A stretch of 64,000 nucleotides of DNA from Epiperipatus broadwayi (lineage: Eukaryota > Onychophora > Udeonychophora > Euonychophora > Peripatidae), in assembly GCA_028023455.1 (NCBI GenBank), contig JAQFVV010012510.1, forward strand, positions 2,211,420 to 2,275,419, read 5' to 3'. The position numbers and the translations under genes are program-made. Below, piece by piece: positions 47,074 through 58,404 of the stretch (the first letter of the stretch is position 1; every line of letters begins with the position of its first letter). The notes beneath the pieces were generated by a model. It ran no database searches. It saw only the letters and a program-made list of their open reading frames with translations, and had not been told where the DNA came from.

Positions 47074-48504
47074 AACAAACCATAACCTCAAAAAACAAAT
47101 TATGACTTTTCTGTAACAAGAACAATGTTTTTTTGTTGTTGTTTGTTTTACATATCCCCTTTTAGCACTTTTTTCTGTTTATTCCAAAGCTATATAGTTT
47201 TAAACCATGTATTTTCAACAATGCAATTTTTGGTAAACAACAAATTCATGTAACCTATTTTTATACAATAAAGTATATTATTGAAACACATAGATATTTT
47301 AATAGAAATACATGAGTTATGGATGTTGTGTTGGTCAATATTTTTAAATCCAATAAGAGCTTAATTGAGGTACTTATTTCAAAGTTCAATATAAAACATT
47401 TTCTATCTAATAGTTTTTAGAGTGTAAATGTGTATATGTACTGCATAGATTGGAGGATGTGCAAGAAAAAATCTTTTTAGTTATATATACATATATAAGA
47501 TATGTTCATATGAATGTTTCCACGAGTGCCGATATAAAAAAACATATTTTGCAGATTCATCCGTGTAAGATTTTAATTTAAAAACTTCAACGTTTCGACA
47601 TGAAACGTTGGAGTTTGTAAATTAAAATCTTACACGAATGAACCCGCAAAATACGTTTTTTATATATAAGATGTTTATATATTTTTCAACATTGGTGTCT
47701 ACATTGCAACTGGATTAAAACTGGTAATTTTTCATACAGACAGATGATGCGTAATGTACATTTATTTATGATTACTTATCTTTGATCTTTGTGTATGTTA
47801 ATATACAAACACACATCCACGCACTTGTTATGCACCAGTTGGAAGGAACTGTAAATTACGACCAAATTGTACTTCAGTTAATTGCATTAATTTAATGAAT
47901 TCCTGTTATGTAACATTTGTCCAATGGAATATTAGAAGCATTTTGTATAGACAAATTAAAACTGCTAAAAGAAACTTGGAAATATTTGCATAAAAAATAA
48001 CTTCATCTTATAAATTGTGTTATATTTAGAAGTCAGAATTAGGGGGAAAAAAGGAAAAAGTGCAGATTAAACTCAAGGTTAAAATAAAGCAGATTCTATC
48101 TCAAATTTATAGGCAGAAAATTTGATGTATAAGAAGCATTATTTATTTGTATTATTTTTAAATTGGTGATGTTAATCTTAAAGACTAAGGTGCAGATAGA
48201 ATCCATCTGTTTCTTGCTGACAATTTTATTATTAGCAAATTGATTGAAGGGAAATACTGCATTCTCTACTTTGGTAAATAATAAAATTAATGTAAGACTT
48301 TAAAAGTGATACAGAAATCTAAAGACAGAGTTTCACTCTCAAACAGAAGTCGTTAGAAAAATTGGTGAATTAAAATTACAAAAAGGATACAGCTTTTCTG
48401 ATTGTATTACTTTACACTTTTTTTTGAGGCTTTGATAATAATCCAGAACTCTTACTTGATAACAAAAGAAATGAAGAAAATATTGCCATAAAAGTTTAGA
48501 GGTT
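47074..48504. other. Duplicated non-coding block with hairpin (copy 2)
   Basis: Mirrors 40201-41641 with very few differences, for example CACTTGTTATGCACCAGTTG in place of the longer form at 40950-40980. It contains the second hairpin and no recognised gene. Confidence 0.6.
47532..47666. repeat. Long hairpin, duplication copy 2
   Basis: Identical or nearly identical to 40659-40792, including the same arm mismatches (CATATTTTGCAGATTCATCC against GAACCCGCAAAATACG). The mismatches therefore predate the duplication. Confidence 0.85.
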
Positions 48505-48613
48505 GTCAAGCGTTGTTAGCCGAGAGGTCAGTGCAGCCGCCCTGCAAGCAAGCAGTTAATTGCAGACGGTTGTTGCGGGTTCGCCTCCCACTGTTGCTAT
48601 GACATATAGAAAA
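48505..48613 (+). mobile_element. tRNA-derived SINE, copy S7 (duplication copy 2)
   Basis: The same insertion as S6: identical flanking AAAAGTTTAGAGGTT at 48490-48504 and 48614-48628. The only differences are a few substitutions (CCCTGCAAGC here against CCCTTCAAGC there). It is therefore not an independent insertion. Confidence 0.95.
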
Positions 48614-48789
48614 AAAAGTTTAGAGGTTGCATTTAATGATATGTAATTATTTTTAATAGTTCATTTTTACCCTATTGTTTTAATTTGAGTAAAACATAAA
48701 TTATTAGATTTGATTTTTATTTAGAATAATTACTTTTTTATTTAAAAAATATGTTTTTTTTCTTTAAATTTTAGATTATTTTATATAAT

Positions 48790-49912
48790 ATGGCGGAAGA
48801 GCAGCATTTACGTCAGTGTATGCTGTTTTTGTTTCACCAAAAAAAAAAAAAAAAAAAGAATGGTACCAGATGCTACCAAAATCATTTGAATCATTTAAAA
48901 TCATTTGTCTGTTATTTTAATGCCACATTTTTTTATTTAAAAAAAAAAATAGATTTTTCATCTTGGTTAATTTAAACAGCGCTACTAAAAATTATCTGAA
49001 TTACAGAATGGTAAGTCTGTTGAAATATTAGTTCTTAAGGATGGCATTGAATTAGGTGGTGATCATCTAGATAAAAAGGTTAAGGTCAGAATTCAAGAGA
49101 CTACAGACGAACCTTTTGCCGAACCATTTCTGAACAGGTTTCAAAATCTTAAGGATCCTCAAGGAAAAAAATATTTGTGGAAGCAAAGGATATAATGGAC
49201 GTAGTCAATAGTGATGTATTTAAACAAGAGAGTAAGTAAAGCGTAACCACAAATGTGTCAGCAGAATCATCAAATAAAAATGATGACCCAAACAGAATGG
49301 AAAACAAGGCAGATAGTCTAATCCAGCCCCCTAAAGCTAGTAGGCGCTTAAAGGTGGACTATCAGTCCAAGAACAAATTGCTAAAAAAACAACATATTAG
49401 GCTAAGGAATGAGTTGCGATGTGGTGTAGCCCTTCCAAATAGTGAATATAATGATGAATTAGATGTGCCACGTAGATCAATGATTAGGGATCACCAAACT
49501 AAGCGAAGAGGTTGGAAGTGTAAAGGATCAATAATGGGACAAGTTTTAACAGTAGTCACGACATTCACGATTCACTGGTTTTTAAGGATGATCCTGAAGA
49601 TGGCATAGTGAGTTCTGAAGATGGGTTGATAGGTCTGCAAGATGAGGTTTTCTTCAGTGATACTTAGTGACCCAAAGTCTAACATTATCTTGAACTGTAT
49701 GGTGTTTTGATGTGTACTTAATCTCATTTTGTTCATCAGGATTATGACAAATGTAAATATACTAATATATATCTATCCAAATAATTCAATCTCTTGCCCC
49801 ATTTATATGTATAAAACGCCAATGACCTATGTAATAATATATATTCAAAACTATACATATATCTATGTATTCACGGTTAAATCTGAATAAAGTTCCCTTT
49901 TGAAAAAAAAAA
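48790..49912 (+). pseudogene. Polyadenylated pseudogene-like block of unknown origin (duplication copy 2)
   Basis: Counterpart of 41930-43033: MAEEQHLRQCMLFLFHQ (48790), IELGGDHLDKKVKVRIQETT and EPFAEPFLNRFQNLKDPQGK (49050-49180), then an open piece at 49255-49608. After a frame change the acidic end DDPEDGIVSSEDG-IGLQDEV precedes a stop near 49667. AATAAA and an A-run (49903-49912) end it. This copy keeps a longer readable middle part than copy 1. The protein family is not recognised. Confidence 0.45.
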
Positions 49913-50899
49913 GTAGAAAAAAAATCAATGCGATTTACATGATGAGATGGCAACAGAATTGGTTCTCGATAAAAGAGCTATCGTTATATTTTATTATATT
50001 TTGACAATGTGATTCTAGTTCGCTAAGTGACATCACATAAAATTAATCTAACTGGATGTCACATAATATGATGACTTATGAATTAAATTGATTAAATTAG
50101 TGTCTTAAATCAAAGACATTAGTAGAAAATTCTGTGTTTAAAAATCTTACTAACTGAAAATCTTCAAATTTAATGAATTTCTAAGCTTACGCTCGATGAC
50201 TTACTAAGATACATTTGCATGCTTCGTCAATGAGGAAAATATCAATTTATTTTGAGATATTGATGTAGGACATATTGCTCTGAAAACAAAATCAATAATT
50301 AATAGATAGTTAATAAGTAATTGATAAATATAAAATTATATATTATTAAATAATTTGTTAAACAAGCAATGCAATTTTATTTTATATAATAACCATTTTA
50401 TATATTCATGTAATAAAATATTTTAATAAAAATAAAGAAATAATTACACAAATTAATAAAAGATGGCGTTAACACTATAATTCAAATTGCGTACTCATAA
50501 TCTAAAAACTTCAATAACTAAATAATTCTTTCATTTAATAGGTTTATTTCAAAGTTTGTTAATGAATAAATTATCGATGAATAACTTCTTAATTTTTATG
50601 CCTTATTTTTTTCAAAATTACCTTCAGTATATATTTTTTTCTTCAAAATATCACGGCCATTTGAAATATAATAACGAATATTTATTGGAAAAAGTTTTTT
50701 CTTTGTTTTACTTTTTATTTAGCGTGATTGCTTGGAAATGTTGTACAATTTTAAATTCAAAACGGAAAATACATGTACAATTGTCAAGAATATATTAATT
50801 GACTGTTTATTAAAGTTAAATACATATATAAAATGTTGTATTAATAGATATAAATTAGTAGAGTTAAAAGAAGGTAAGGAGTGAATAAATGAGTAACAT
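49913..50899. other. Duplicated AT-rich block (copy 2)
   Basis: Mirrors 43034-44055. A small local difference at 50218-50240 (GCATGCTTCGTCAATGAGGA in place of the copy 1 sequence) may be a conversion or insertion. No genes recognised. Confidence 0.4.
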
Positions 50900-51133
50900 G
50901 TAAAAGAGATTTCATTTATAGCAAACAGTAGGGTGTTGAATGTGAGGAATATTTTAAAAAAGTTTAGGAGATGATGCAGTGGTAAAATGATGGAATGAAA
51001 TAGCAATTGAGGGAATAAAAAAAAATATGGAAAAAAAGTTGAATGAAATGAGAAGAGTTTAAATGATAACATTGAGAAGGCTGGATAATATTATGAGGAC
51101 CTTACAAAATGTTACCAAAAAATGAAAAGAAGT
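50900..51133 (+). mobile_element. Non-LTR family D, copy D4 (5' fragment)
   Basis: Same sequence as the start of D3 (GTAGGGTGTTGAATGTGAGG, GATAACATTGAGAAGGCTG, ATTATGAGGACCTTACAAAA) up to GAAAAGAAGT, where similarity ends abruptly. Confidence 0.7.
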
Positions 51134-51418
51134 TTTAAAGGAACTAAAACAATTTTGTTTAACATCAATATTAATTTCAAATATTTTATATTTTTCGCTA
51201 CAATATTTTTTTCTTTAATACTACCATGTAGCAGTTGTATACTATAATATGAATAAAAGTTTAAGCACTACCATATAATTTCAAACACTTCCACAAATCA
51301 TATCAATTTAATCAAATAATTATACGCCATTAAAAACAAATAAAATATTTTTATAGATATAATAAACATCTTTATACTTCCCTATTCTTTTTAAATACAT
51401 ATAAATAAAGATATAATA
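51134..51418. other. Unique AT-rich sequence
   Basis: Nothing recognised. It starts at the right breakpoint of the segmental duplication. Confidence 0.4.
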
Positions 51419-51662
51419 AAAGACAAATGACCCCCAAGATGCATTTCGTGCTGAACCAGCACTCATCAGTTGGCCCATGTCACTATCTCTCATACATATC
51501 TCTATTATACGCAAAGTATTTATCTAGAGTAAATTGTTACATTTTCATTTACCATTGTCAAACTCCCTCCACTCACAACTCTGACGCCATCCATTTCAGA
51601 TAAATGCACTAATGATTATTACTCATCATTTTCGAAACTAGAGATTATCTCTAGCACAGATA
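51419..51662 (-). repeat. Family B fragment joined to block E, inverted
   Basis: AAATGACCCCCAAGATGCAT and GAACCAGCACTCATCAGTTG (B), then ACATTTTCATTTACCATTGT (present inverted at 36905-36925), then CCTCCACTCACAACTCTGAC, GCCATCCATTTCAGATAAAT and TAGAGATTATCTCTAGCACA (block E). It is the inverse of the B-E unit at 35516-35705. Confidence 0.7.
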
Positions 51663-51950
51663 TAAACTTTAAACCTCGGTTAAAAATTAATATATCTGAT
51701 TTTCTTTTTAAAATTTACACACACGGAGTTATTCACCTTTCTCTGTCCCGTATATAATATCTTTATAGATATAATAAACATCTCCATACTTCCCCATTCT
51801 TTTTAAATACATATTTTGTGATCTTAAAACGTTACTAGTCTGACAATCTATATTTAGGATTAGAAACAATCCAGACAAAAAGTTTTAGAAAATATTTCAG
51901 TTGAAGTGACTAAAATAATATTTCAGCGTATTTCCTACTTTTTTTTTTTC

Positions 51951-52360
51951 TATTAAAACAGGCAAAACTCTCTATACGTATTGCCACTCAGTGCAAGCCA
52001 GAATAATCAATGGATGCCAGAAGGCTTTTGCATAAAATCCCCATCTAGTGCCAACTCATTCAATATTCCCAGATTAGTTTCTGGCTTGTAACCTATGTTA
52101 GTAAGGAGCTTTGGATCTGAGAGCACGGCACTTAGATCTTAGGATCTAATGTAACTCTCCAGCAGCCATCTTCTATCTCCACTTAATTACAAAACCATGA
52201 GACTTAAATTGAAAACACCATAATATTTTCAATCCAAGATCATCAGCTTATATAGTCATAATCTGGCTTTCACTGAGTGGCAATATATACATATAGAGAG
52301 TTTTGCCTGTTTTAATAACAGTTAAGAGGAAGCATAAGAAATGATGATCATGTGATATTT
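51951..52360. repeat. Foldback repeat family A, copy A4
   Basis: Minus-orientation arm from AAAACAGGCAAAACTCTC through GCCACTCAGTGCAAGCCAGA, CCATCTAGTGCC and TTTGGATCTGAGAGCACGGC to CACTTAATTACAAAACCATG. It is followed by a short return arm (CTTTCACTGAGTGGCAATAT, ATAGAGAGTTTTGCCTGTTT) and the terminus GATGATCATGTGATA. The inner spacer includes TTTTCAATCCAAGATCATCA. Confidence 0.85.
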
Positions 52361-52810
52361 ATTGGCTTAAAACCAATACTGTCTAATAGGATACTGGAGG
52401 CTATGGTTATTAAAGAACCAAGACACCAAAATATATAGGTATTGAGTTCAAACCTATATGACTGGGTAAACTGATGAGCCTGGATTGAAAATATTATGTT
52501 CTTTTTAATTTAAGTCTTATGGTTTTATAGTTGAGTGGAGATAAACGGTAGTTGCTGGAGGATTGCATTAGATCCTATGACCTAGGTGCTGTGCTTTCAG
52601 ATCCAAAGTGCCTCACTGATGAAGGCCACAAGCCTGAAACTAGTCTGGGGATATTGAATGAGTAGATACTAGATGGGGATTTTATGCACAAGCCTTCTGG
52701 CATCCATTGATTACTCTGGCTTGCACTGAGTGGCAATACTTATAGAGAGTTTTGCCTGTTTTAATAACAATAAAAAGCAAGTATAAAACATGGTGGTCAT
52801 GTGATGTTTG
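52361..52810 (+). repeat. Foldback repeat family A, copy A5 (plus orientation)
   Basis: Begins ACTGTCTAATAGGATACTGG and includes TATTAAAGAACCAAGACACC, GAGTTCAAACCTATATGACT, GATTGCATTAGATCCTATGA, GCCTGAAACTAGTCTGGGGA, CATCCATTGATTACTCTGGC and AGAGAGTTTTGCCTGTTTTA. The terminus is GGTGGTCATGTGATGTTTG. It is collinear with A6 and A8, which together give the longest family form. It lies directly after A4, giving an inverted pair. Confidence 0.85.
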
Positions 52811-54974
52811 TTTTCTTTTCTATGCATGTGTGTGTTGTTTTCTTTTTTATATAAGATGGAACGATCGAAACATCTTTAAAATCAGATGGCACAACTTTAT
52901 GGATCTATATTTTCTTCAAAAATTCTAAATGCTTTGAAATTATCATAATTATCATATATTTTAAAACTTCTAGAGATAATATTTTATAATTTAACCTGCA
53001 TTAAATTTAAAAAAAATCATAACTGGTTTAATTTAATCTACTTGAATATCTTAATCCAAATATAAATGAGAAGATAAAATGAATGTATCATTAAATTTTT
53101 CAGATAAATACATCATTATTCAAAAGATGATCCAAATACTTTATGTATTTGAAATACTCTTATTATCATATAAATGTCATATCCATGGATTTAATAGGAT
53201 TGCCATATCCTTTTAAGATATAAATTTTATTGTCAGTGTGTGAAAAAAGATTTATCAGCAAATATTGCTATCACTTTCATGATTTTAATTCTATTAATAA
53301 TTTTAAGTCCTTTTATTAGTTATTAAACTTGTAGCTTTGAATGTTGAAGCTTCACTTACAATAGTTTATTCAGCTAGCTGAGATTTCTCTAAAAATATAT
53401 TTTTTTAAATTAAGTCACTAATAGTAGAATTATTGTTAGAGAACCAATCAGGATTCTTATGTAGAGAATCCAAGAATAAACTCACATTCACAATAAACTT
53501 ATTAGAAAAAAATTATACTTTAGAAACAGTTTAAAATTACAAATTTTCAATTTTAGATGCTTAACATATATTAAAAATGAACCCATCAATAGTTCCTGTT
53601 AAAGAAAAAATAGTTTTCAGGCCAAATTTATAATTCAAATACAGTATTTTATCTTGAAGGGTACTAATCAATGAACATTTAAATTACATAAAAGATACAA
53701 AAAGAAGGCAATTATATGAACCACACTATATTAAAAATAATTTGAATAAACGTATGAATATTTGCAAGACTTCTATAAATTTGGTTAACAATTGGTTACT
53801 TAAAAATGAATGGAAAATTATATAAAATGATGTATGTATAATTGTAAAAAATGCATGTAATTTGTTTATTATATTGTTATGATATAGTCAATTATTTTGT
53901 AATTACTAGATTTATATATGAGGATTTTGATATATTTTAATGATTTATATTGTTATTGCTTGTTTTAATTCCATTATTGAACACTAGATGGCTTTATATC
54001 TGAAATTGTTCATTAACATTAAATCGATTATTAACATTTGAAAAAGGCAACAAACCAGGTATTGAAAAAGACTTTATGTATAAAATTATTATTGATATTT
54101 ATATAACTGTTGTAAAAAGTTTATTATTATTTTCCGAGTATTATTTTATGGAAGAACAGCATAAAGATTATTATTCTTTTCCAGTTTTAATGAACAGTCT
54201 AACAATAGGCAGCGTTCATTTATTATTAACTTATAATTGGAAGCCAACTCATAAAATACCATTGATATAAGCATAGAGACATCTAAATTGCCGTTTAAAC
54301 CTAATGTCTATGATAATCAATCCATGGTTGTACAAAAATTCAATAATAGCCAAAGATTTGAATTCACAGAAACTGTGCTATTACTTCAGAGAACTTTGAG
54401 TATAAAAAAACAATTTTTTAAAAATGTTTTTAACTAATAAAACTACCAAAGAAGAAGGAAGATTTTTTTAAAAGTTGTGAACCCAATGTGGGAGTATAAG
54501 AACAATAAAATGAACCACCTTTGGCCAAAAGTAATTTTTAAAATCAGCAGCTTTTTATTAATGCCTCTAGGAATTCCAATGCTAGGAGATACCAAGATAG
54601 ATATTACAATGAATTCAACATCATGTAGTTGTTTTATAATAGATGATCTGTTCTTTTGTGTGGAGAATAATTTTATGAAATGCAGCTACATTAACAATTA
54701 TATGTTGGCTATTCAGATCAACCAATATTAAATATTGAATATCTTTAGAAAAAATTCAAACTTTATTTAAACATTCCAAACACATTTAACTGTCATAATC
54801 ACACAATACATAACACAATATTTTGAGTAGTATCATTCTATCTTGTTTAGATGTTGCTGGCCTGACCAGTGACAGTATTAGCATGGAATCAAACCTGGCT
54901 CTTTAGATTGATGAATACTGAATTTAAGGTACTCTCTAACCTATTGAGATATTGTCGAAGGCAACAGTGAGTAC
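52811..54974. other. AT-rich stretch, no recognised element
   Basis: Short frames at 54076-54270 and 54477-54731 have no known motif. At 54855-54945, GGCCTGACCAGTGACAGTAT followed by CATGGAATCAAACCTGGC resembles the segment near 14500 and may be a worn tRNA-like SINE; evidence is weak. Confidence 0.35.
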
Positions 54975-57170
54975 AAATTTCATATACTTATTTATGTGGG
55001 TCCTCCTGACTTCTCCACTTTAGAGCAATGTTAATTAGCGATTTCCAGATATTATATATTATCACACTAATTGATTTACTTACCATTACCACGTGGTGTG
55101 CATCTTCTTGGAATTTTTTTTTTTGTACTTTTTCCTCTCTACCCAGTATTTTTGTACTTTCCCAATCAAGTTTATGTTCATTGGTGCATACATGATGCGC
55201 TACTTTAAATATATTCGTTGTCTCTTTTCTAATTATCAGTTTGTGCTCTTTCAATCACTTTTCAATGAGTTAACTGGTATTACTAAGGTACATCCGTATA
55301 GATGCTGTTTTTGTTTTCCAGCATTTCAGTTTGAAGTTTTTAAGATGTTAGAATTCCTTGTAGTGTGTGTGATTTTGGAAAGTTCTCCTAATGTTTCTGT
55401 TGATTGTAGATTTTCCTTAGTTCGCTTGCTATTCCTGGTATGTATGGATAAAGTATAGTACTTGTTACTTTTCTATTGATGATTGTCTTTATTATCTGTT
55501 TAAGGTTTTCTTAATGATTGATGATGGATAACAATTATTTATAGTTTGTTTTATGAAAATATATATATTTTCCAAATTAACTATTTCTGAATAAACTTTT
55601 TTGTTCTGCTCATATTCAGAGTATTACTTCAGTTTTTATGGTTTGATTGGATATGTAAGCTAAGTATTTCCTTGTGTGTATAAATTTTCTGTAAATTGTA
55701 GTTTTGATTTTGTCACGAAGGAGCCTTAACACAATACCATCTAAGAATGCCAATTTTTGTTCACGTGATAATTTTATTGTAAATTTAATTGAAGGATATG
55801 TTGTTGATGTGTGTGCAGAATGTATAATATTTCTTCATTATGTTGCCATACATAAAATTTATCATCAATATAGCAAAGCCAAATTTTAAGTAAATATGAA
55901 GCAGTATTTATAGCTGTAGTTTCAAATTCTTCCAAGTAAATGTTGTTAAGCAGGAGTGTAGTGATGAGCCCACAGCCATTTCCTTATTTTGTGGAATAAT
56001 TCTGGGTTATATTAAAAAGTAAGTTGTTGTGTAGAATATTAATAATTCCATTACACTATCAATAGTAATACTTGTTCTGGGTTGTAAGCTATTATCGTCA
56101 TTTAATCTTTTCATTACAATAGATAATGTTTTCTCACAGGGTACGTCTATGAATGAAATTTCTACATCAAAGCTGAGCAATATAATAGTTCTTTTAATTT
56201 TCATGTTCTTGATTAAATCTGCAAAGTGCCTAAAATCCTTGACAAAAGAACTGTGCGTTGTATGCCAAAGAACTAAGAACTTTAAAAAGAAATATTGACA
56301 TGGCAAAGTAGATTTCTAAAAACCATCAAAATATCACATGATTACCATTTCATATGCTTACACGTGCTGTTAATAAGACTACCTATTCTGCCTATAGGAT
56401 AATAGTGACTGTGGTTTTTGAAAAACCAAAGATATCAAAATGTATAAATGCTGAACTGAGTTCAGATCTATATAACTGTACAAGCAAATGAGTTTGGGTT
56501 GGAAACATTATGGTGTTTTCATCTTTAGCTCCTAGCTTTATAGTTAACCAAATAAGTAAAAGGAGGGTTGTATTAGATCCTGGGATCTAGGTGCAATGAT
56601 CCCAATCCAAGGCTCCTCACTGATGAAAGCCACAAGCTAGAAACTAGCCTGGGGATGTTGGATGGGTAAGCATTGGATAGGGATTTTATGCACAAACTTT
56701 ATTGCATTATTTATTGCAAAGGCTTGCACTTGGTGGCACTACTGTATGGAGAGTTTGGTACTCATTAAATTTCTAAAACTAACACTAAGGTTTAATATGA
56801 TGCTAATTTAAGTGAAGCACCTATAATGCTTGTTTTCTGAATAATGTTTATATCTTTTTTTCTGAACTCGATATCCATTCCGATTTTTTACCGATTTTTT
56901 ATATTGGCTTGCTGTGAGTTGCACCTTTATTTTATCTCAATCATTTGTGTCTAGTACAACTGCAGTCTTAACCTTTTCAAGGAAGAATAATTATAGAATT
57001 TGTCTCGTTTGAGAGATTTAATAGCTTTTCTCTCATTATAGGAAATGATTGATTTCAGTTTTTGGTACCTCTCAAGTATTCTTTCTTTTTTCCACTGTAA
57101 TTCTGCTGCTTCTTCTATAGATAAGTTTTGAGTGACTTCATTAGTAGATGCCATTATATCATAAAGGTAT
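54975..57170 (-). mobile_element. Penelope-like retroelement relic (RT plus GIY-YIG-type tail), split by repeat A6
   Basis: Minus strand. The N-terminal part at 57154-56951 reads ERYQKLKSIISYNERKAIKS, then (in a shifted frame) SIIILP and TAVVLDTND, as upstream of Penelope RTs. After the A6 insertion, 56306-56007 gives SSFVKDFRHFADLIK and TIILLSFDVEISFIDVPCEK, the palm motif, then LLNNIYLEEFETTAINTASY and YIDDKF near 55880 (YxDD box). Near 55430, YIPGIASELRKI is the pre-endonuclease linker. At 55254-54988, KEHKLIIRKETTN and VCTNEHKLDWESTKILGREE match the C-terminal part of the GIY-YIG domain; its GIY and YIG motifs are eroded. Stops and shifts throughout. It is a distinct retroelement class from LINEs. 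Confidence 0.85.
56322..56765 (+). repeat. Foldback repeat family A, copy A6, inside the Penelope-like element
   Basis: Terminus ACCATCAAAATATCACATGA, then GAACTGAGTTCAGATCTATA, GTTGTATTAGATCCTGGGAT, CTAGAAACTAGCCTGGGGAT, ATAGGGATTTTATGCACAAA and GGCACTACTGTATGGAGAG. It separates the N-terminal and palm regions of the Penelope-like ORF, so it is younger than that element. It is collinear with A5 and A8. Confidence 0.88.
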
Positions 57171-57313
57171 ATTATATGGTGTGGTGGTAAAGTTTAAATT
57201 CTTTTACCAAAACAGAAAGTTTAGCATTTATAAGATGTTTAGAACTAACGTGCACATGTAAATGTACAAATTTTGACATTTTATTATTATTTTTCCTTAT
57301 GATATAGATATTA

Positions 57314-57708
57314 AACCACCAAACATCACATGATCACAATTTCTTATGCTTGCTCATAACTGTTATTAAAACAGGCAACTCTTCATACAGTAGTGCCACT
57401 CCATGCAAGCCAGAGTAATCAATGGATGCCAGAAGGTTTGTGCATAAAATCCCTATCTAGTGCATATTCATCCAATATCCCCAGACTAATTTCTAGCTTG
57501 TGGCTTTCATTAGTGAGGAATCTTGGATCTGAGAGCACTGTACCTAGATCTTCCTCACTGATGAAAGCCACAAGCTAGAAACTAGTCTGGGAATATTGGA
57601 TGAGTAGGCACTAGATAGGGATTTTATGCACAAGCCTTCTGGCATCCATTGATTATTCTGTCTTGCATGAGTGACACTACTGTATGGAGAGTTTTGCCTG
57701 TTTTAATA
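57314..57708. repeat. Foldback repeat family A, copy A7 (near-perfect inverted repeat)
   Basis: The left arm, from AAACAGGCAACTCTTCATAC to ATCTTGGATCTGAGAGCACT (about 57370-57541), and the right arm, from CTTCCTCACTGATGAAAGCC to GGAGAGTTTTGCCTGTTTTA (about 57550-57708), pair over about 160 bp with hardly any spacer. The left side also keeps the outer terminus AACATCACATGATCAC. A 61-codon frame here is a by-product of the repeat. Confidence 0.9.
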
Positions 57709-58404
57709 TAGAATATTATTTTACTACTTGAGAAACTCTTGCGAGGTATTTATCAGTAAGTTTATTTTTAAGAAAGCATTCTATATTACCAATGAAGTGC
57801 AAGGTTGATATTTGGAAATCCTTGAGTATTATTTATTTTTTTCTCTTAACAGAGCATCACTTGCTCTCTGAGCATTTTATTCAACTCTCTGAGAGTAAAT
57901 TGCAGGTTTTAGTGCAAAATCTTAGGAATAATTTCTTCAGATTAGTGATTTTTTAGTTTGTCCAGATTTCAACATAATTTTTCATAATGTCTAAAGTTTG
58001 GTATAATACTGAGGTCATACCAAAAACGTAATGTTTTTCTAAATGTTTAGAATGATAACATTTTAGTAGTAATTATATATTAAACTATTTTCATAATCTA
58101 ATATTAAGTATTGAATGTCTTTAGAAAAATTTCAAACTTTATTAATATTGGACAGAGAGACCAAAATACGAAGAAAAAATTCAAAGAACCGTGCGCATAT
58201 GATAATGGCAAAGAATCCCTTAAGCCTACTTAGTGCGACAGTACATAGTGCCTGGAAGCTACGAATTATTTTTTCTTTAGAAAATTTGTGCTGACTATTG
58301 CCTAGTCTGGGGACTTGAAGTAGAAGAATTATGTTTTTGTCTGATGATATTACTCGTAATGTTTTATAACAAAAAAAGAGATAAAATGTAATAAAATGAA
58401 CCAA
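57709..58404. other. AT-rich stretch, nothing recognised
   Basis: No coding or repeat signal between A7 and the RTE-like 3' end. Confidence 0.4.

Larger units (their letters stand above)
45402..51133 (+). repeat. Segmental duplication, copy 2 (about 5.7 kb)
   Basis: Collinear with 38452-44270. The left limit lies at the same point of the family D 3' end; the right limit (GAAAAGAAGT) lies at the same place in the D 5' region, after which unrelated sequence begins. Differences include a short (TA)n at 45717-45730, an extra A-run at 48839-48857, and sequence changes around 49225-49275. Between the copies, 44271-45401 is D-type sequence. Confidence 0.95.

Noticed and set aside
41930-48990. MAE-QHLR-CMLFLFHQ as the N-terminus of a mariner transposase
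   Set aside because: The resemblance is limited to about a dozen residues, and the following segments show no transposase motifs or terminal repeats.
57393-57578. 61-codon frame in repeat A7
   Set aside because: It falls entirely inside the foldback repeat, and equivalent frames are broken in the other family A copies.
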